From: Anabaena sp. UHCC 0204
GTDB taxonomy: Bacteria; Cyanobacteriota; Cyanobacteriia; Cyanobacteriales; Nostocaceae
NCBI RefSeq assembly: GCF_009711975.1
Contig: NZ_VIKW01000001.1
Coordinates: 106,824-170,823 of the forward strand
DNA: 64,000 bases
Direction: 5' to 3'
The notes beneath the pieces were generated by a model. That model made no database searches and was not told the origin of the DNA. It saw only the letters and a list, made by a program, of their open reading frames with translations. A program made the translations under genes and the position numbers. Of this stretch, positions 29,118 to 37,999 are shown piece after piece. Each line of letters starts with the position of its first letter. Positions within the stretch are counted from its first letter, which is position 1.

Positions 29118-29912
29118 ATGTCTATCAATTTAGCTGCTGAAACTCTCATACCGCTTTCTATAAAACAAAGAAAAGAATTAATTTTATATCATGCTTCATT
29201 AATAGATTCTACTCATATAATAGATGAAGATTTACATATAGCATATCAATATGGGAAAACTATTTCCTCAATAGGATTAGAATATTTTGAATATCAAATT
29301 CAAAAAGATAATCAAAATTACTCTGTTTTAGAATTAGAGACTCAATCTAATTTAATTAGCAATAAAACTGAGCAGTTTGCAGATCAGTTTATTGACTGGT
29401 TAAGAACAGATTTTAAAAATAAAAGTGCAATACTTGAGCATCATCCTAATCCACGTAATCTTTTTGAACTATGTGGTGCAAAGTTATTAGTTACTAGCAA
29501 CTCAGTCACAAGAAGCCTTAGTACAAAAATGGGGCAACTTTGGGAAGAAATAGCTGATATTAGCCCTTATGTAATTGTACCCGAATTTGAATTTGGAATC
29601 AAAATTAAAGGAATAGATATTGTTCTACTAACAGACTCAAAAATTAAGTTTGCACAGTTAAAAACTTTAAAGGGTACTTTAACTGGTTCACAAACAAATA
29701 GAGCGAAAAAAGAATTAGGGATTCATGATAATCCCTTATTTATATCTGCTTTTAATTTAGGTTCATGGACATTTAACGACTCTAAAATTCCTCGCATAGC
29801 TGGTAAAGAATTTTGGGATATGATTCATCTTGAATATGAGCTAATTGAGAACCATATCAGATATATGTTGCAGAGAATTGATAATGAATTTGCTGAGTTA
29901 GCTGCAAAGTAA
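29118..29912 (+). CDS. Probable type II restriction endonuclease (PD-(D/E)XK-like)
   Basis: A 264-residue protein with no close family I can name. Residues 165-182 (GIDIV...KFAQLKT) fit a PD-(D/E)XK core, with D167 and a Q180-L-K182 in place of E-x-K. An acidic helix (QLWEEIADI) before it could supply the conserved Glu. Together with the two methyltransferases on either side, this makes a restriction endonuclease the best call. It starts 156 bp from methylase 1 (divergent) and stops three bases before the stop of methylase 2 (convergent). Very low GC content matches the neighbours. Confidence 0.7.
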   Translation: MSINLAAETLIPLSIKQRKELILYHASLIDSTHIIDEDLHIAYQYGKTISSIGLEYFEYQIQKDNQNYSVLELETQSNLISNKTEQFADQFIDWLRTDFKNKSAILEHHPNPRNLFELCGAKLLVTSNSVTRSLSTKMGQLWEEIADISPYVIVPEFEFGIKIKGIDIVLLTDSKIKFAQLKTLKGTLTGSQTNRAKKELGIHDNPLFISAFNLGSWTFNDSKIPRIAGKEFWDMIHLEYELIENHIRYMLQRIDNEFAELAAK

Positions 29913-29915
29913 ATT

Positions 29916-31091
29916 TTATAAAGAGAATAAAGAGAGTTGTTCAGTAACTTCTTTTCCTTTTGGTTGATTTCCCTGCATTAGATTAATCAGATATTCACCT
30001 AGTTCTTTAGCAAGTAATACCGGAACTGCATTACCAATTTGTTTGTATTTAGAACTTACCGAACCATGAAAAATCCAATCATCAGGAAAAGTTTGAATTT
30101 TCGCAGATTCGCGCACAGTTAAAGGACGAAGTTCTACAGGGTGACACATATCTGTAGCTTTTTGTTGGGGACTGGTTGTGATAGTTGGTGAAGGTTTATC
30201 CCACGATAATCTTCTGTAAAAACCAACTTTTCCCCCACCAGAATTATAAGCACCTCCCATTGCTTCTCTTTGTAATTCTTCTGGTAAATTTTTCCAATTT
30301 TGTCCTGCTTCTAATAATCTTAAAAACTTGAGACGATTTTCTGAATAAGCAATAAATTCTGGTTGGATATCAATAAAATCTGTTAACGCATCTTTTAAAG
30401 TTCTCCACTTTGGTAAAATTTTACCATCTTTACTATATTTAGCGAGAGGAAATGTCGCAGCCTCACCATCTCTAGAACCAATAAAAACTACACGGGATCT
30501 ATTTTGGGGAACACCATAATCTGCGGCTTCTAACAGGTTGTAAACTACGTTATAGCCTAATTCCTTCATTTCTGCTAAAACGACTTTCAAAGCTGCACCA
30601 TTCATTTCATCAAGTTCTAAAACTGGGTAATCTTTTCCTCTTTGATTAATAGGACGATGACGCAAAGAAGCAGAAAGTAAACCTCTGACATTTTCCATTA
30701 GGAAAAATCGGGGTTGGACTTCTTTAACAATGCGAATAAAATCCATAAATAAACTCCCGCGCGGGTCCATAACTGAACCACGTTTTCCTGCGGTACTAAA
30801 TGGCTGACAAGGAGGACCACCCGTGACTAAATCTATTTCACCAACACGCAAAGCACGACCTAAATTTAAAACTCTTCCACCTTCTTCTAGTAATTCTTGA
30901 GAAGTAACTTTTTCTAATTCTCTGGGAATAGCACTTTCTTGAAGATAAGGTCTATTAAAAGCAATTGTTTTGACTGCATCACGGTCTTTTTCAACTACAC
31001 TAACAGTATGAAATCCTGCTTGTTCTAGTCCTAAATCTAAGCCATAAGCACCTGTAAATAGGGAAATGCAAATAGGTTGATTATTGATCAT
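29916..31091 (-). CDS. DNA (cytosine-5)-methyltransferase, RM system, enzyme 2
   Basis: A 391-residue C5-cytosine methyltransferase, complete by motifs: I SLFTGAYGLDLG (10-21), IV GGPPCQPFS with catalytic C95, VI MENVRGLL (E133), VIII PQNRSRVVFIGSR, and X QIGNAVPVLLAKELG. It differs clearly from methylase 1 in length and in the target-recognition segment. Two distinct C5 methylases with one nuclease usually mean an asymmetric site, each enzyme protecting one strand. The stop codon abuts the nuclease gene. Confidence 0.95.
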   Translation of the reverse strand: MINNQPICISLFTGAYGLDLGLEQAGFHTVSVVEKDRDAVKTIAFNRPYLQESAIPRELEKVTSQELLEEGGRVLNLGRALRVGEIDLVTGGPPCQPFSTAGKRGSVMDPRGSLFMDFIRIVKEVQPRFFLMENVRGLLSASLRHRPINQRGKDYPVLELDEMNGAALKVVLAEMKELGYNVVYNLLEAADYGVPQNRSRVVFIGSRDGEAATFPLAKYSKDGKILPKWRTLKDALTDFIDIQPEFIAYSENRLKFLRLLEAGQNWKNLPEELQREAMGGAYNSGGGKVGFYRRLSWDKPSPTITTSPQQKATDMCHPVELRPLTVRESAKIQTFPDDWIFHGSVSSKYKQIGNAVPVLLAKELGEYLINLMQGNQPKGKEVTEQLSLFSL

Positions 31092-31180
31092 TTTGCAAGT
31101 ATAATTTATTGAGATGATATATTATAGCTAAAAATTGTAACTGATAGATGTCAGATTAAAAATCAAGACATTTACTAGAA

Positions 31181-31483
31181 TTGAGATATTCATTAAAAAT
31201 AAAAAGAGAACCAAATATTATCAAAGTTCGTCCTGAAACTCTATCAGACTATTTATCTATAACAGAAGTTAATATCAAAGCATTTGGGATTGAAAATGAA
31301 GCTAAACTCATAGAAAAAATTCGTTCTTCTCCCGGTTATATTCCCAAATTATCTTTAGTTGCGGAAATAGACAATCAAATAGTTGGTTATATGGAAGATG
31401 TTTTTATGGTAAAAATTCTTGCAAATTATCAAGATAAATATCAGGGAAAAATTGTTTATCCACCTGCATTTAATGAAGTATAA
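31181..31483 (+). pseudogene. GNAT acetyltransferase with internal deletion
   Basis: The first 72 codons match the start of YhbS-type GNAT acetyltransferases (IKVRPETLSDY, EVNIKAFG, LSLVAEIDNQIVGY). The last 28 codons match the family C-terminus (DVFMVKIL ... IVYPPAFNEV). The roughly 70 residues between, including the acetyl-CoA loop, are missing at the junction VGYMEDVFM, yet the frame is kept. The only start is a TTG (31181). A functional acetyltransferase is very unlikely. Confidence 0.75.
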
Positions 31484-31588
31484 TTAAGTAATTTACAAAT
31501 CTGGAATGTAATGACAAAAAGATAATAGATATGATATAACTATTTATAAAAATTACTGAATATCAGTAACACCATTAATTTAATTTTG

Positions 31589-32662
31589 TTAAAATTTCCA
31601 AATATTAATTTTCCTGTCAAATCCTCCACTGGAGAGGGTTTTACCATCGGGACTAAAAGCGATCGCACTCACCCAATCACTATAACTAAGAAGTGATGTT
31701 TTCAGTTCACCTGTAGTTAAATCCCATAATTTAATCCCATCTTTACCCCCACTAGCCAGAGTTGTACCATTGGGATTAATAGCGATCGCATTTACCCAAT
31801 TATTATGTCCTCTTAGGGTCATCATTTCTTCTTCAGCATTGACATTCCAGACTCTAATTGTCTTATCTCTGCTACCACTAACTAAGTTTTCTCCATTAGG
31901 AGTAAAAGCTAAAGATGTAACTATTTGCGAATGTCCCTTTAACTGACTAATTAACTCCCCACTACGCAAATTCCAAAGCTTAATCACACCTTTCTGATCA
32001 CCACTCGCTAAAGTTTGACCATCAGGACTAATAGCTAAAGTATAAATAACATTATCAAATCGGACTAATGTTGCTAATGGGCGTTGTTGTTGTAAATCCC
32101 ACAAACGAATCCCGTCTAAACCACCACTAATCAGAATTTTACTATCAGGAGTTATCGCTAAAGACAAAACTTGACTACTATGTCCCAGCAAAGAACGACT
32201 AAACTCTAAATTTTTCAGATTCCAAAGATTAATTCGGTTCTCACTTCCCGCACTAATAAAAGTTTGACCATTAGGAGAAATCGCCATAGATTCTACAGCG
32301 GCTGAATGCGCCCTAGCAATATTCCCAATATTTTTACCAGCTTGGAAATTCCAAAATCTGATTTTACCCTCGTTTTCACCTCCACCACTAATCAGCATTT
32401 TTCCATTAGGACTGAAGATGAGGGATTTGACAATACCTGAATGGGCGACAAAACTATGCAGCAGTCGGGGTTCTCCAATGTTACTATGATCTATGGGGTT
32501 GGGTATAACATCATTCGCCGCCCGAACAGACTTAATACTTAAATCTTGCCCAATTTGACTAAATATAACGACAAATACCATCAACCCCAGAATATTGTTT
32601 CTGGGTTTTTTGGGCTTAGTGGTACTTTTTCTAAGTTTTGGAAATAAATTTAACAATTTCAT
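31589..32662 (-). CDS. Seven-bladed WD40 repeat protein, membrane-anchored or exported
   Basis: A basic N-terminus and one hydrophobic stretch (about residues 24-40) precede seven WD40 repeats, each ending in (I/V/L)xLW(N/D)L-type dipeptides such as INLWNL, IRLWDL, IKLWNL and INIWKF. Seven blades close a single beta-propeller with nothing left over, so the protein is a scaffold rather than an enzyme. The N-terminal segment may be a signal peptide (ending SVRAAND) or an anchor. The small gene 32672-32965 ends 9 bp upstream and is probably in the same transcript. Confidence 0.85.
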   Translation of the reverse strand: MKLLNLFPKLRKSTTKPKKPRNNILGLMVFVVIFSQIGQDLSIKSVRAANDVIPNPIDHSNIGEPRLLHSFVAHSGIVKSLIFSPNGKMLISGGGENEGKIRFWNFQAGKNIGNIARAHSAAVESMAISPNGQTFISAGSENRINLWNLKNLEFSRSLLGHSSQVLSLAITPDSKILISGGLDGIRLWDLQQQRPLATLVRFDNVIYTLAISPDGQTLASGDQKGVIKLWNLRSGELISQLKGHSQIVTSLAFTPNGENLVSGSRDKTIRVWNVNAEEEMMTLRGHNNWVNAIAINPNGTTLASGGKDGIKLWDLTTGELKTSLLSYSDWVSAIAFSPDGKTLSSGGFDRKINIWKF

Positions 32663-32671
32663 TGGTTATAC

Positions 32672-32965
32672 CTACTGACGTGGTTTTTTCTTAGAAACCT
32701 TCAGTACAGGTAAAGGGGCCGTAGAAGATTGAGGCGGTAAATAATGTTGCACAACAGGTTCTTCTGGTAAAGACGGACGTTGCTGCATTCGCCATAATTT
32801 AAAAGCGAGGGCTACTCCTGCTGTTCCTAATCCAAAGGTAAATAATGACCAACTATCATCTAATCCACCAATCAGAGCATCTATGACACCAATAGTTAGT
32901 AATGCACTAATTATAGGTTCTTTCCGGTAGGCTGACTTTAAAAAACGAGGCAATACAGCATTCAT
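32672..32965 (-). CDS. Small membrane protein of unknown function
   Basis: About 97 residues with two hydrophobic stretches (PIISALLTIGVIDALIGG and FTFGLGTAGVALAFKLW) and a basic, Pro-rich C-terminus ending KKKPRQ. The ATG at 32965 is used; a GTG one codon upstream is also in frame. I do not recognise a family. It lies 9 bp before the WD40 gene, so a shared operon and a joint membrane location are likely. Confidence 0.65.
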   Translation of the reverse strand: MNAVLPRFLKSAYRKEPIISALLTIGVIDALIGGLDDSWSLFTFGLGTAGVALAFKLWRMQQRPSLPEEPVVQHYLPPQSSTAPLPVLKVSKKKPRQ

Positions 32966-33114
32966 CACAGCTTACTTATTTCCACTTAAGTTTTTGTATA
33001 GATTTACTCAGAATATTCCGAATACAATTTGCCAATTACATCAAAGGCAAATAATAGCACAAATAATTATAATTTCCTTGAGGGAAAAAAGGAGTACGGT
33101 AATTAACACCTATT

Positions 33115-33187
33115 GTAGGGGCGAAGCATTCGGAAAATAGCCTTTGACAAAAATGGATAATTTATCGCCTGAATGCTTCGCCCCTAC
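33115..33187. repeat. 73-bp palindromic repeat, copy A
   Basis: A perfect 17-bp inverted repeat: GTAGGGGCGAAGCATTC (33115-33131) and its complement (33171-33187), with a 39-bp core. The core resembles that of copies B and C but has diverged. It sits between two minus-strand genes, just beyond the HLIP stop. Confidence 0.85.
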
Positions 33188-33215
33188 TTGAATTCTTCCC
33201 GTTAAAATGAGGAAT

Positions 33216-33386
33216 TTACTTTAAACCTAACCATGAAAGTACACCTTGGTTGGTAGAGTATTCAATTACTACCATTAAAATGAAGCCAATCATGGCGGCT
33301 CTACCATTTAATCGTTCGGCGTATTCATTAAAGCCAAACTTAGGTTCTTCTAGTTTGGGCGTAACTGTTGGTTGTGTTTGTGACAT
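33216..33386 (-). CDS. hli: High-light-inducible protein (one-helix Hli/Scp)
   Basis: A 56-residue gene beginning MSQTQPTVTPKLEEP. The single helix has the chlorophyll-binding signature ERLNGRAAMIGFILMVVIEY, with the paired Glu24 and Arg29 of the light-harvesting family, and ends in LSWLGLK. Hlips bind chlorophyll and carotenoid and protect photosystem assembly under high light or stress. The ATG at 33386 and stop at 33216 give a complete protein. No close cotranscribed neighbour. Confidence 0.93.
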   Translation of the reverse strand: MSQTQPTVTPKLEEPKFGFNEYAERLNGRAAMIGFILMVVIEYSTNQGVLSWLGLK

Positions 33387-33671
33387 AATGGGTGATTCCT
33401 TTCTTGATAATTAGCAAACAAAGATTTACAGAGATTTTGGAAAAATTGCAGGGATGATTGTCGGTACTTTACAATTTTTAATTATTCTTTATCTATTGTA
33501 ATAAAACTGGCAAATTAGTCAAGGTATAGTGCTGGGAAGATAAGGAACTTTGTCAATGCAGCTTCTTTAATCTCCGCAAGAGATTCGAGGCATTTTGAAT
33601 CATGGAATACGGACATAGCAACATAGATACTGGCAGGCTAAAGTGAAACAATAAAATATTAGAGGCTGTCC

Positions 33672-34763
33672 ATGGAAATAGGTATTCCCAAGGAAACTAA
33701 AGATCAAGAATTTCGGGTAGGTTTAAGTCCTTCCAGTGTACGGGTATTACGGGAAAACGGTAATAATATTTTTGTGCAAAGTGAAGCTGGTGCTGGTGCG
33801 GGATTTACTGATGAAGATTACCGCAGTGCTGGAGCAAATATTGTAGATAATGCTGATGCTGCTTGGAATCGAGAGTTAGTTATCAAGGTAAAAGAGCCTT
33901 TGGTCAGTGAGTATAAATTTTTGCAAAAAGAGCAGTTGTTATTTACTTATTTACATTTAGCAGCAGATCGTAAATTAACAGAACATTTAATAGATTGTGG
34001 CACTTGTGCGATCGCTTATGAAACCGTAGAACAACCAGGAGCAAATAAACTTCCCTTACTCACCCCCATGAGTATTGTTGCTGGTCGGTTAGCCGTACAA
34101 TTTGGCGCAAGATTCCTAGAACGTCAACAAGGAGGAAGAGGTGTTCTTTTAGGGGGTATCCCTGGAGTCAAAGCCGGAAAGGTGGTAATTTTAGGCGGTG
34201 GTGTCGTCGGTACAGAAGCCGCCAAGATTGCTGTTGGTATGGGTGCAATGGTGCAAATATTAGATGTCAATGTTGAACGCCTATCCTACCTAGAAACCCT
34301 CTTTGGTTCAAGAGTAGAATTACTTTACAGCAATTCCGCCCATATTGAAGCCGCAGTTAAAGAAGCTGATTTACTCATAGGTGCAGTCTTAATTCCCGGT
34401 AAAAAAGCCCCTATTTTAGTATCGCGTGAATTAGTTAAAAAAATGCGCCCTGGTTCGGTGATTGTTGATGTCGCTGTTGATCAAGGTGGATGTGTGGAAA
34501 CATTACACCCCACATCACATACGAAACCAGTCTATATAGATGAAGGTGTTGTGCATTATGGTGTTCCTAATATGCCAGGAGCAGTACCTTGGACATCAAC
34601 ACAAGCCCTCAACAACAGTACCTTACCCTATGCTGTTCAATTAGCAAGTCTGGGAATTAAAGCTTTAGACGTTAACCCAGCTTTAGCAAAAGGTTTGAAT
34701 GTCCATAATCATCGTCTTGTACATCCTGCTGTTCAAGAAGTCTTTCCCGATTTAATTGGGTAA
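33672..34763 (+). CDS. ald: Alanine dehydrogenase
   Basis: Ald interconverts L-alanine and pyruvate plus ammonium with NAD. The 363-residue protein has the family N-terminus MEIGIPKETKDQEFRVGL with R15, catalytic K74 (IKVKEP) and H95 (TYLHL), and the Rossmann motif ILGGGVVGTEA (173-183). Length is normal. In heterocystous cyanobacteria, Ald helps to catabolise alanine in heterocysts and supports nitrogen fixation; this role is known for Anabaena and inferred here. Copies A and B of the 73-bp palindrome lie on either side of the gene. Confidence 0.96.
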   Translation: MEIGIPKETKDQEFRVGLSPSSVRVLRENGNNIFVQSEAGAGAGFTDEDYRSAGANIVDNADAAWNRELVIKVKEPLVSEYKFLQKEQLLFTYLHLAADRKLTEHLIDCGTCAIAYETVEQPGANKLPLLTPMSIVAGRLAVQFGARFLERQQGGRGVLLGGIPGVKAGKVVILGGGVVGTEAAKIAVGMGAMVQILDVNVERLSYLETLFGSRVELLYSNSAHIEAAVKEADLLIGAVLIPGKKAPILVSRELVKKMRPGSVIVDVAVDQGGCVETLHPTSHTKPVYIDEGVVHYGVPNMPGAVPWTSTQALNNSTLPYAVQLASLGIKALDVNPALAKGLNVHNHRLVHPAVQEVFPDLIG

Positions 34764-34800
34764 TTGGGAATTTTCTTCTTCCTTCTTCCTTCTGACTCCT

Positions 34801-34873
34801 GTAAGGGCGAAGCATTCGGAAAATAAACTTGGGAAAAAACCGATAATTTATCGCCCGAATGCTTCGCCCCTAC
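34801..34873. repeat. 73-bp palindromic repeat, copy B
   Basis: GTAAGGGCGAAGCATTCGG (34801-34819) pairs with CCGAATGCTTCGCCCCTAC (34855-34873), one mismatch in 19. It lies between the convergent genes ald and the MAPEG gene, where it could act as a bidirectional terminator. Its core is the reverse complement of copy C. Confidence 0.85.
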
Positions 34874-34883
34874 GATTCCTGTA

Positions 34884-35273
34884 CTATTTCAGCATAGATA
34901 AAATGATACCAACCAGTGAACCAATAATTAGCACGATACTACTCAGAGAACTAATTGCAAAACCTGGACCTCGCTTTTCGGCTGCTTGATAATATCCCCA
35001 AGCATACGCAATCCTTCCCACTACCCAAGCTGCACCTATTCCAGAACCCCAAATAGGGCTAACGTAAATAGAAAATAACCATAAAGCGGGTATAAATAAA
35101 GCAAGTTGTTCTAAGGTATTTTGCTGTACCCGTAACACGCGCTCAAAATCGAGATTTCCGGTAGTTTGTGGTACGGGAACTTGATATTTGAATCTAGCTC
35201 TACCTACATTAATTGTGACTACAAAATATAGTAAAAGTGCGGAAACTGTGACTAAACTAGGATAAGGTGACAT
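34884..35273 (-). CDS. MAPEG family membrane protein
   Basis: A 129-residue protein with four hydrophobic segments and the MAPEG (eicosanoid and glutathione metabolism) signature: FERVLRVQQNTLEQLALFIPALWLF, followed by a helix with GRIAYAWGYYQAAEKRGPGFA. Bacterial members are membrane glutathione-transferase-like proteins of mostly unknown substrate. Single, monocistronic gene; the stop is 11 bp from repeat copy B. Confidence 0.85.
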   Translation of the reverse strand: MSPYPSLVTVSALLLYFVVTINVGRARFKYQVPVPQTTGNLDFERVLRVQQNTLEQLALFIPALWLFSIYVSPIWGSGIGAAWVVGRIAYAWGYYQAAEKRGPGFAISSLSSIVLIIGSLVGIILSMLK

Positions 35274-35493
35274 AAACTTTAGTAAAATTGGAAATTGGCT
35301 TGCTTGAGAAAATATTATAGATTATGGGTGATATTGGAGTTTAGACAAAATTAAATGAAGCTGCATAAAATAAGATTTCCAGAATAATTGACCGCAGATA
35401 AACGCAGATAAACGCCGATGCAGACGGATGAATTAATGGATTTCATGATTGTGTTCAGTCTGAATGAGGTGCTAAACTCCAATTCTATTACGT

Positions 35494-37128
35494 TTAACCA
35501 AGACAAGCAGCTAAATCTTGTTCTGGGGTGGTAATGAGTTGCAAATGATAGGTTTCTGATAGTAATTTGATGACGTTAGCTGATAGAAAAGCGGGAAGTG
35601 TCGGACCAATGCGAATATTTTGGATACCTAGATGAAGTAAGGTTAATAAAACGGCGATCGCTTTCTGTTCGTACCAAGATAATACCATTGATAATGGTAA
35701 TTCATTGACACTAACTTGAAACGCATTTGCTAAAGCTACCGCAATTTGAATTGCAGAGTAAGCATCATTGCATTGTCCCACATCTAATAACCGAGGAATA
35801 CCCCCAATATCACCCATCTTTTTGTCAAAGAAGCGGAACTTTCCACAGCCTAATGTTAAGACTACACAATCATGAGGAATCTGTTCTACTAAATCACTGT
35901 AATAGTTTCTTCCTGGTTTTGCACCATCACAACCACCTACTAAGAAAAAGTGCCGAATATTCCCTGATTTGACAGCATTAATCACTGTATCTGCCACACC
36001 TAAAACCGCATTTCTAGCAAAACCTGTGGTGACTGTTCCTTTATTTTCTTCATCGCTAAAACCTGGTAATTCTAAAGCTTTGTTGATAACTGGAGAAAGA
36101 TTACTCATACTCAGGTGTTGTAAGCCAGGATAACCCACTGGACCTAATGTAAATACTTTATCTTTGTAAGATTCATGGGGAGGGACAAGACAATTTGTAG
36201 TCATGACAATTGCACCAGGAAAATGGTCAAATTCATGGGTTTGATTTTGCCATGCTGTACCATAATGTCCGCAAAGATGGGGATATTTTTGTTTTAATAG
36301 CGGATAACCATGCGCTGGTAATAATTCCCCGTGGGTGTAAACTTTAATTTCTGTTTTTGCGGTTTGTTCTAAGATGGCTTTTAAAGCTAATAAATCATGT
36401 CCTGAAACGAGAATAGCTTTACCAATTCTATGTCCTAAATTTACTGGTGTGGGGGTAGGATGTCCAAAGGTTTCTGTATTTCCTACATCTAAAAGCTGCA
36501 TTGCTTTCAGGTTCATTTCCCCAACTTTTAAGGCTAGACTTAACCAATCTTGTAAGGTTTTATCTTGGTCATCTAAATGAGCTAAAACTTCATGGCAAAA
36601 TGTATATAATCCTTCATCATGCTGATTTAATTCTAAAGCATGGAAAGCATAAGCCGCTAAACCTTTTAGACCATATAAAACAGTCAGCTTGAGAGAGAAA
36701 ATATCTACATCTTTAGCTGAATGACTGATAAATTCAAATTCTAAATCTTTACCTTGCTGGATTTGTGCTGGTAAATTAATAGCAGGTTGGAACTGATTAA
36801 TTGCTGATTCTATAACTTTATTCTCCAAAGCTTGAATTTGTAACTTGAGACTTTCGCGAAGTGCGATCGCACGATTCACAAAAGCCATAAAATCAGAAGT
36901 GGTAAAATTCACATTTGTTAATGTGGAAAACAGCATCTCACAGGTAAATTCATCTGTATCACGGGTAGTAATACCTAGAGATTTTGCTTGTAGTGCAACT
37001 TGGGAAAGTCCCCGCAAGCAATGTATCAACAAATCTTGCAAAGCAGCAACTTCAGGACTTTTACCACAAGCACCCCACTGATGACAGACATCTCCACGGG
37101 TAGTTTGTTCACACTGGTTACAGAACAT
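35494..37128 (-). CDS. hcp: Hydroxylamine reductase (hybrid cluster protein)
   Basis: Hcp reduces hydroxylamine and is now seen mainly as a nitric-oxide reductase under nitrosative stress. The 544-residue protein has the N-terminal iron-sulfur motif C3-x2-C6-x8-C15-x5-C21 and the later hybrid-cluster ligands in MTTNCLVPP, GGCDGAKPGR, TLGCGKFRF and DVGQCNDAYSA. Length is typical. The hcr partner is not in the window. A perfect DNR/NnrR-type operator TTGACTTAAATCAA on the coding strand lies 57 bases upstream of the start, so NO-responsive control by a Crp/Fnr-family regulator is likely. Confidence 0.96.
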   Translation of the reverse strand: MFCNQCEQTTRGDVCHQWGACGKSPEVAALQDLLIHCLRGLSQVALQAKSLGITTRDTDEFTCEMLFSTLTNVNFTTSDFMAFVNRAIALRESLKLQIQALENKVIESAINQFQPAINLPAQIQQGKDLEFEFISHSAKDVDIFSLKLTVLYGLKGLAAYAFHALELNQHDEGLYTFCHEVLAHLDDQDKTLQDWLSLALKVGEMNLKAMQLLDVGNTETFGHPTPTPVNLGHRIGKAILVSGHDLLALKAILEQTAKTEIKVYTHGELLPAHGYPLLKQKYPHLCGHYGTAWQNQTHEFDHFPGAIVMTTNCLVPPHESYKDKVFTLGPVGYPGLQHLSMSNLSPVINKALELPGFSDEENKGTVTTGFARNAVLGVADTVINAVKSGNIRHFFLVGGCDGAKPGRNYYSDLVEQIPHDCVVLTLGCGKFRFFDKKMGDIGGIPRLLDVGQCNDAYSAIQIAVALANAFQVSVNELPLSMVLSWYEQKAIAVLLTLLHLGIQNIRIGPTLPAFLSANVIKLLSETYHLQLITTPEQDLAACLG

Positions 37129-37184
37129 AATTCGTTCCTCAACTTTTTATGCTTCCAGCGTATTCATTTCCGTTAGAGAACTCC

Positions 37185-37198
37185 TTGATTTAAGTCAA
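37185..37198 (-). promoter_or_regulatory. DNR/NnrR-type operator upstream of hcp
   Basis: Read on the hcp strand, the 14 bases are TTGACTTAAATCAA, an exact TTGAC-N4-ATCAA match to the operator bound by Dnr/NnrR-like (and Fnr) regulators that sense NO or anaerobiosis. Its centre is about 63 bases upstream of the hcp start codon. A Crp/Fnr gene lies 1.1 kb away at 38302. Confidence 0.8.
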
Positions 37199-37295
37199 GT
37201 TTATTTGTAAAGTTTGGTAAAGTTTTTTCTAGTACAAATTCATTAATAGTCAGAAACTTATTGACAACAAGTAACATATAAGTTACCATAATATT

Positions 37296-37667
37296 ATGTC
37301 TATTATAAAAGTTCAAGAATATCTTAAAGAAGATGGTTCAAGTCCTTATCAAGAATGGTTTAATAGCTTAGATGCCAAAGCTGCTGCAAAGGTTACAGTT
37401 GCTAAATCTCGTCTCGAATTAGGAAATACATCAAATGTTAAATGGTTTGATGGTATCGGTGAATATAAGATTGATTGGGGTCCAGGATATCGCATTTATT
37501 TGGCTCAGGATGGTAAGCAACTTATAGTCTTATTTGGTGGGGGAACAAAGAAAAATCAGCAATCTGATATTAATCGTGCTAAAGAATTGTACCAAGAGTA
37601 CAAAAAGCGAAAAAAAGAAGTTAGTAAAGAGCAAGAAATTGAAACCGAGAATAGAGAGAAGAGGTAG
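37296..37667 (+). CDS. HigB/RelE-type toxin
   Basis: A 123-residue protein of the HigB-like (phage-derived Gp49) family of ribosome-dependent mRNA interferases. The core is [51 protein letters not shown], followed by [27 protein letters not shown], with the Lys-rich C-terminus typical of the toxin. Five bases after its stop, the antitoxin gene begins, in the toxin-first order usual for higBA. The pair lies between hcp and the Crp/Fnr gene and is unrelated to them by function. Confidence 0.85.
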   Translation: MSIIKVQEYLKEDGSSPYQEWFNSLDAKAAAKVTVAKSRLELGNTSNVKWFDGIGEYKIDWGPGYRIYLAQDGKQLIVLFGGGTKKNQQSDINRAKELYQEYKKRKKEVSKEQEIETENREKR

Positions 37668-37672
37668 TTATT

Positions 37673-37999
37673 ATGGCACTGACTAGAGACTTTAAAGAAA
37701 CTGTTAATGCACGAATTCAAAAAGATCCTGAATTTGTAATAGCATTACTTGATGAAGCTATTTCTCTTTTCCTCAATGGTGAACCAGAAACAGCAAGATT
37801 GATTTTAAGAGATATTGTCAATGCAACTGTAGGTTTTGAACAGTTGGCAATTGAAACTTCTAAACCGAGCAAGAGTTTACATCGAATGTTATCTGCCAAA
37901 GGTAATCCAACAATGGATAATTTGACTGCAATTTTCAATGTTTTGCGAAAAAACTTGAATGTTGATATTAATGTTCAGACGACGATTATTTCCCATTGA
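37673..37999 (+). CDS. HigA-type antitoxin
   Basis: A 108-residue partner of the preceding toxin. The segment FEQLAIETSKPSKSLHRMLSAKGNPTMDNLTAIFNVLRKNLNVDI is a helix-turn-helix of the addiction-module antidote family, which binds the toxin and represses the operon. The gene starts five bases downstream of the toxin stop. Residues 1-50 are helical and may carry the toxin-binding part. Confidence 0.85.
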   Translation: MALTRDFKETVNARIQKDPEFVIALLDEAISLFLNGEPETARLILRDIVNATVGFEQLAIETSKPSKSLHRMLSAKGNPTMDNLTAIFNVLRKNLNVDINVQTTIISH

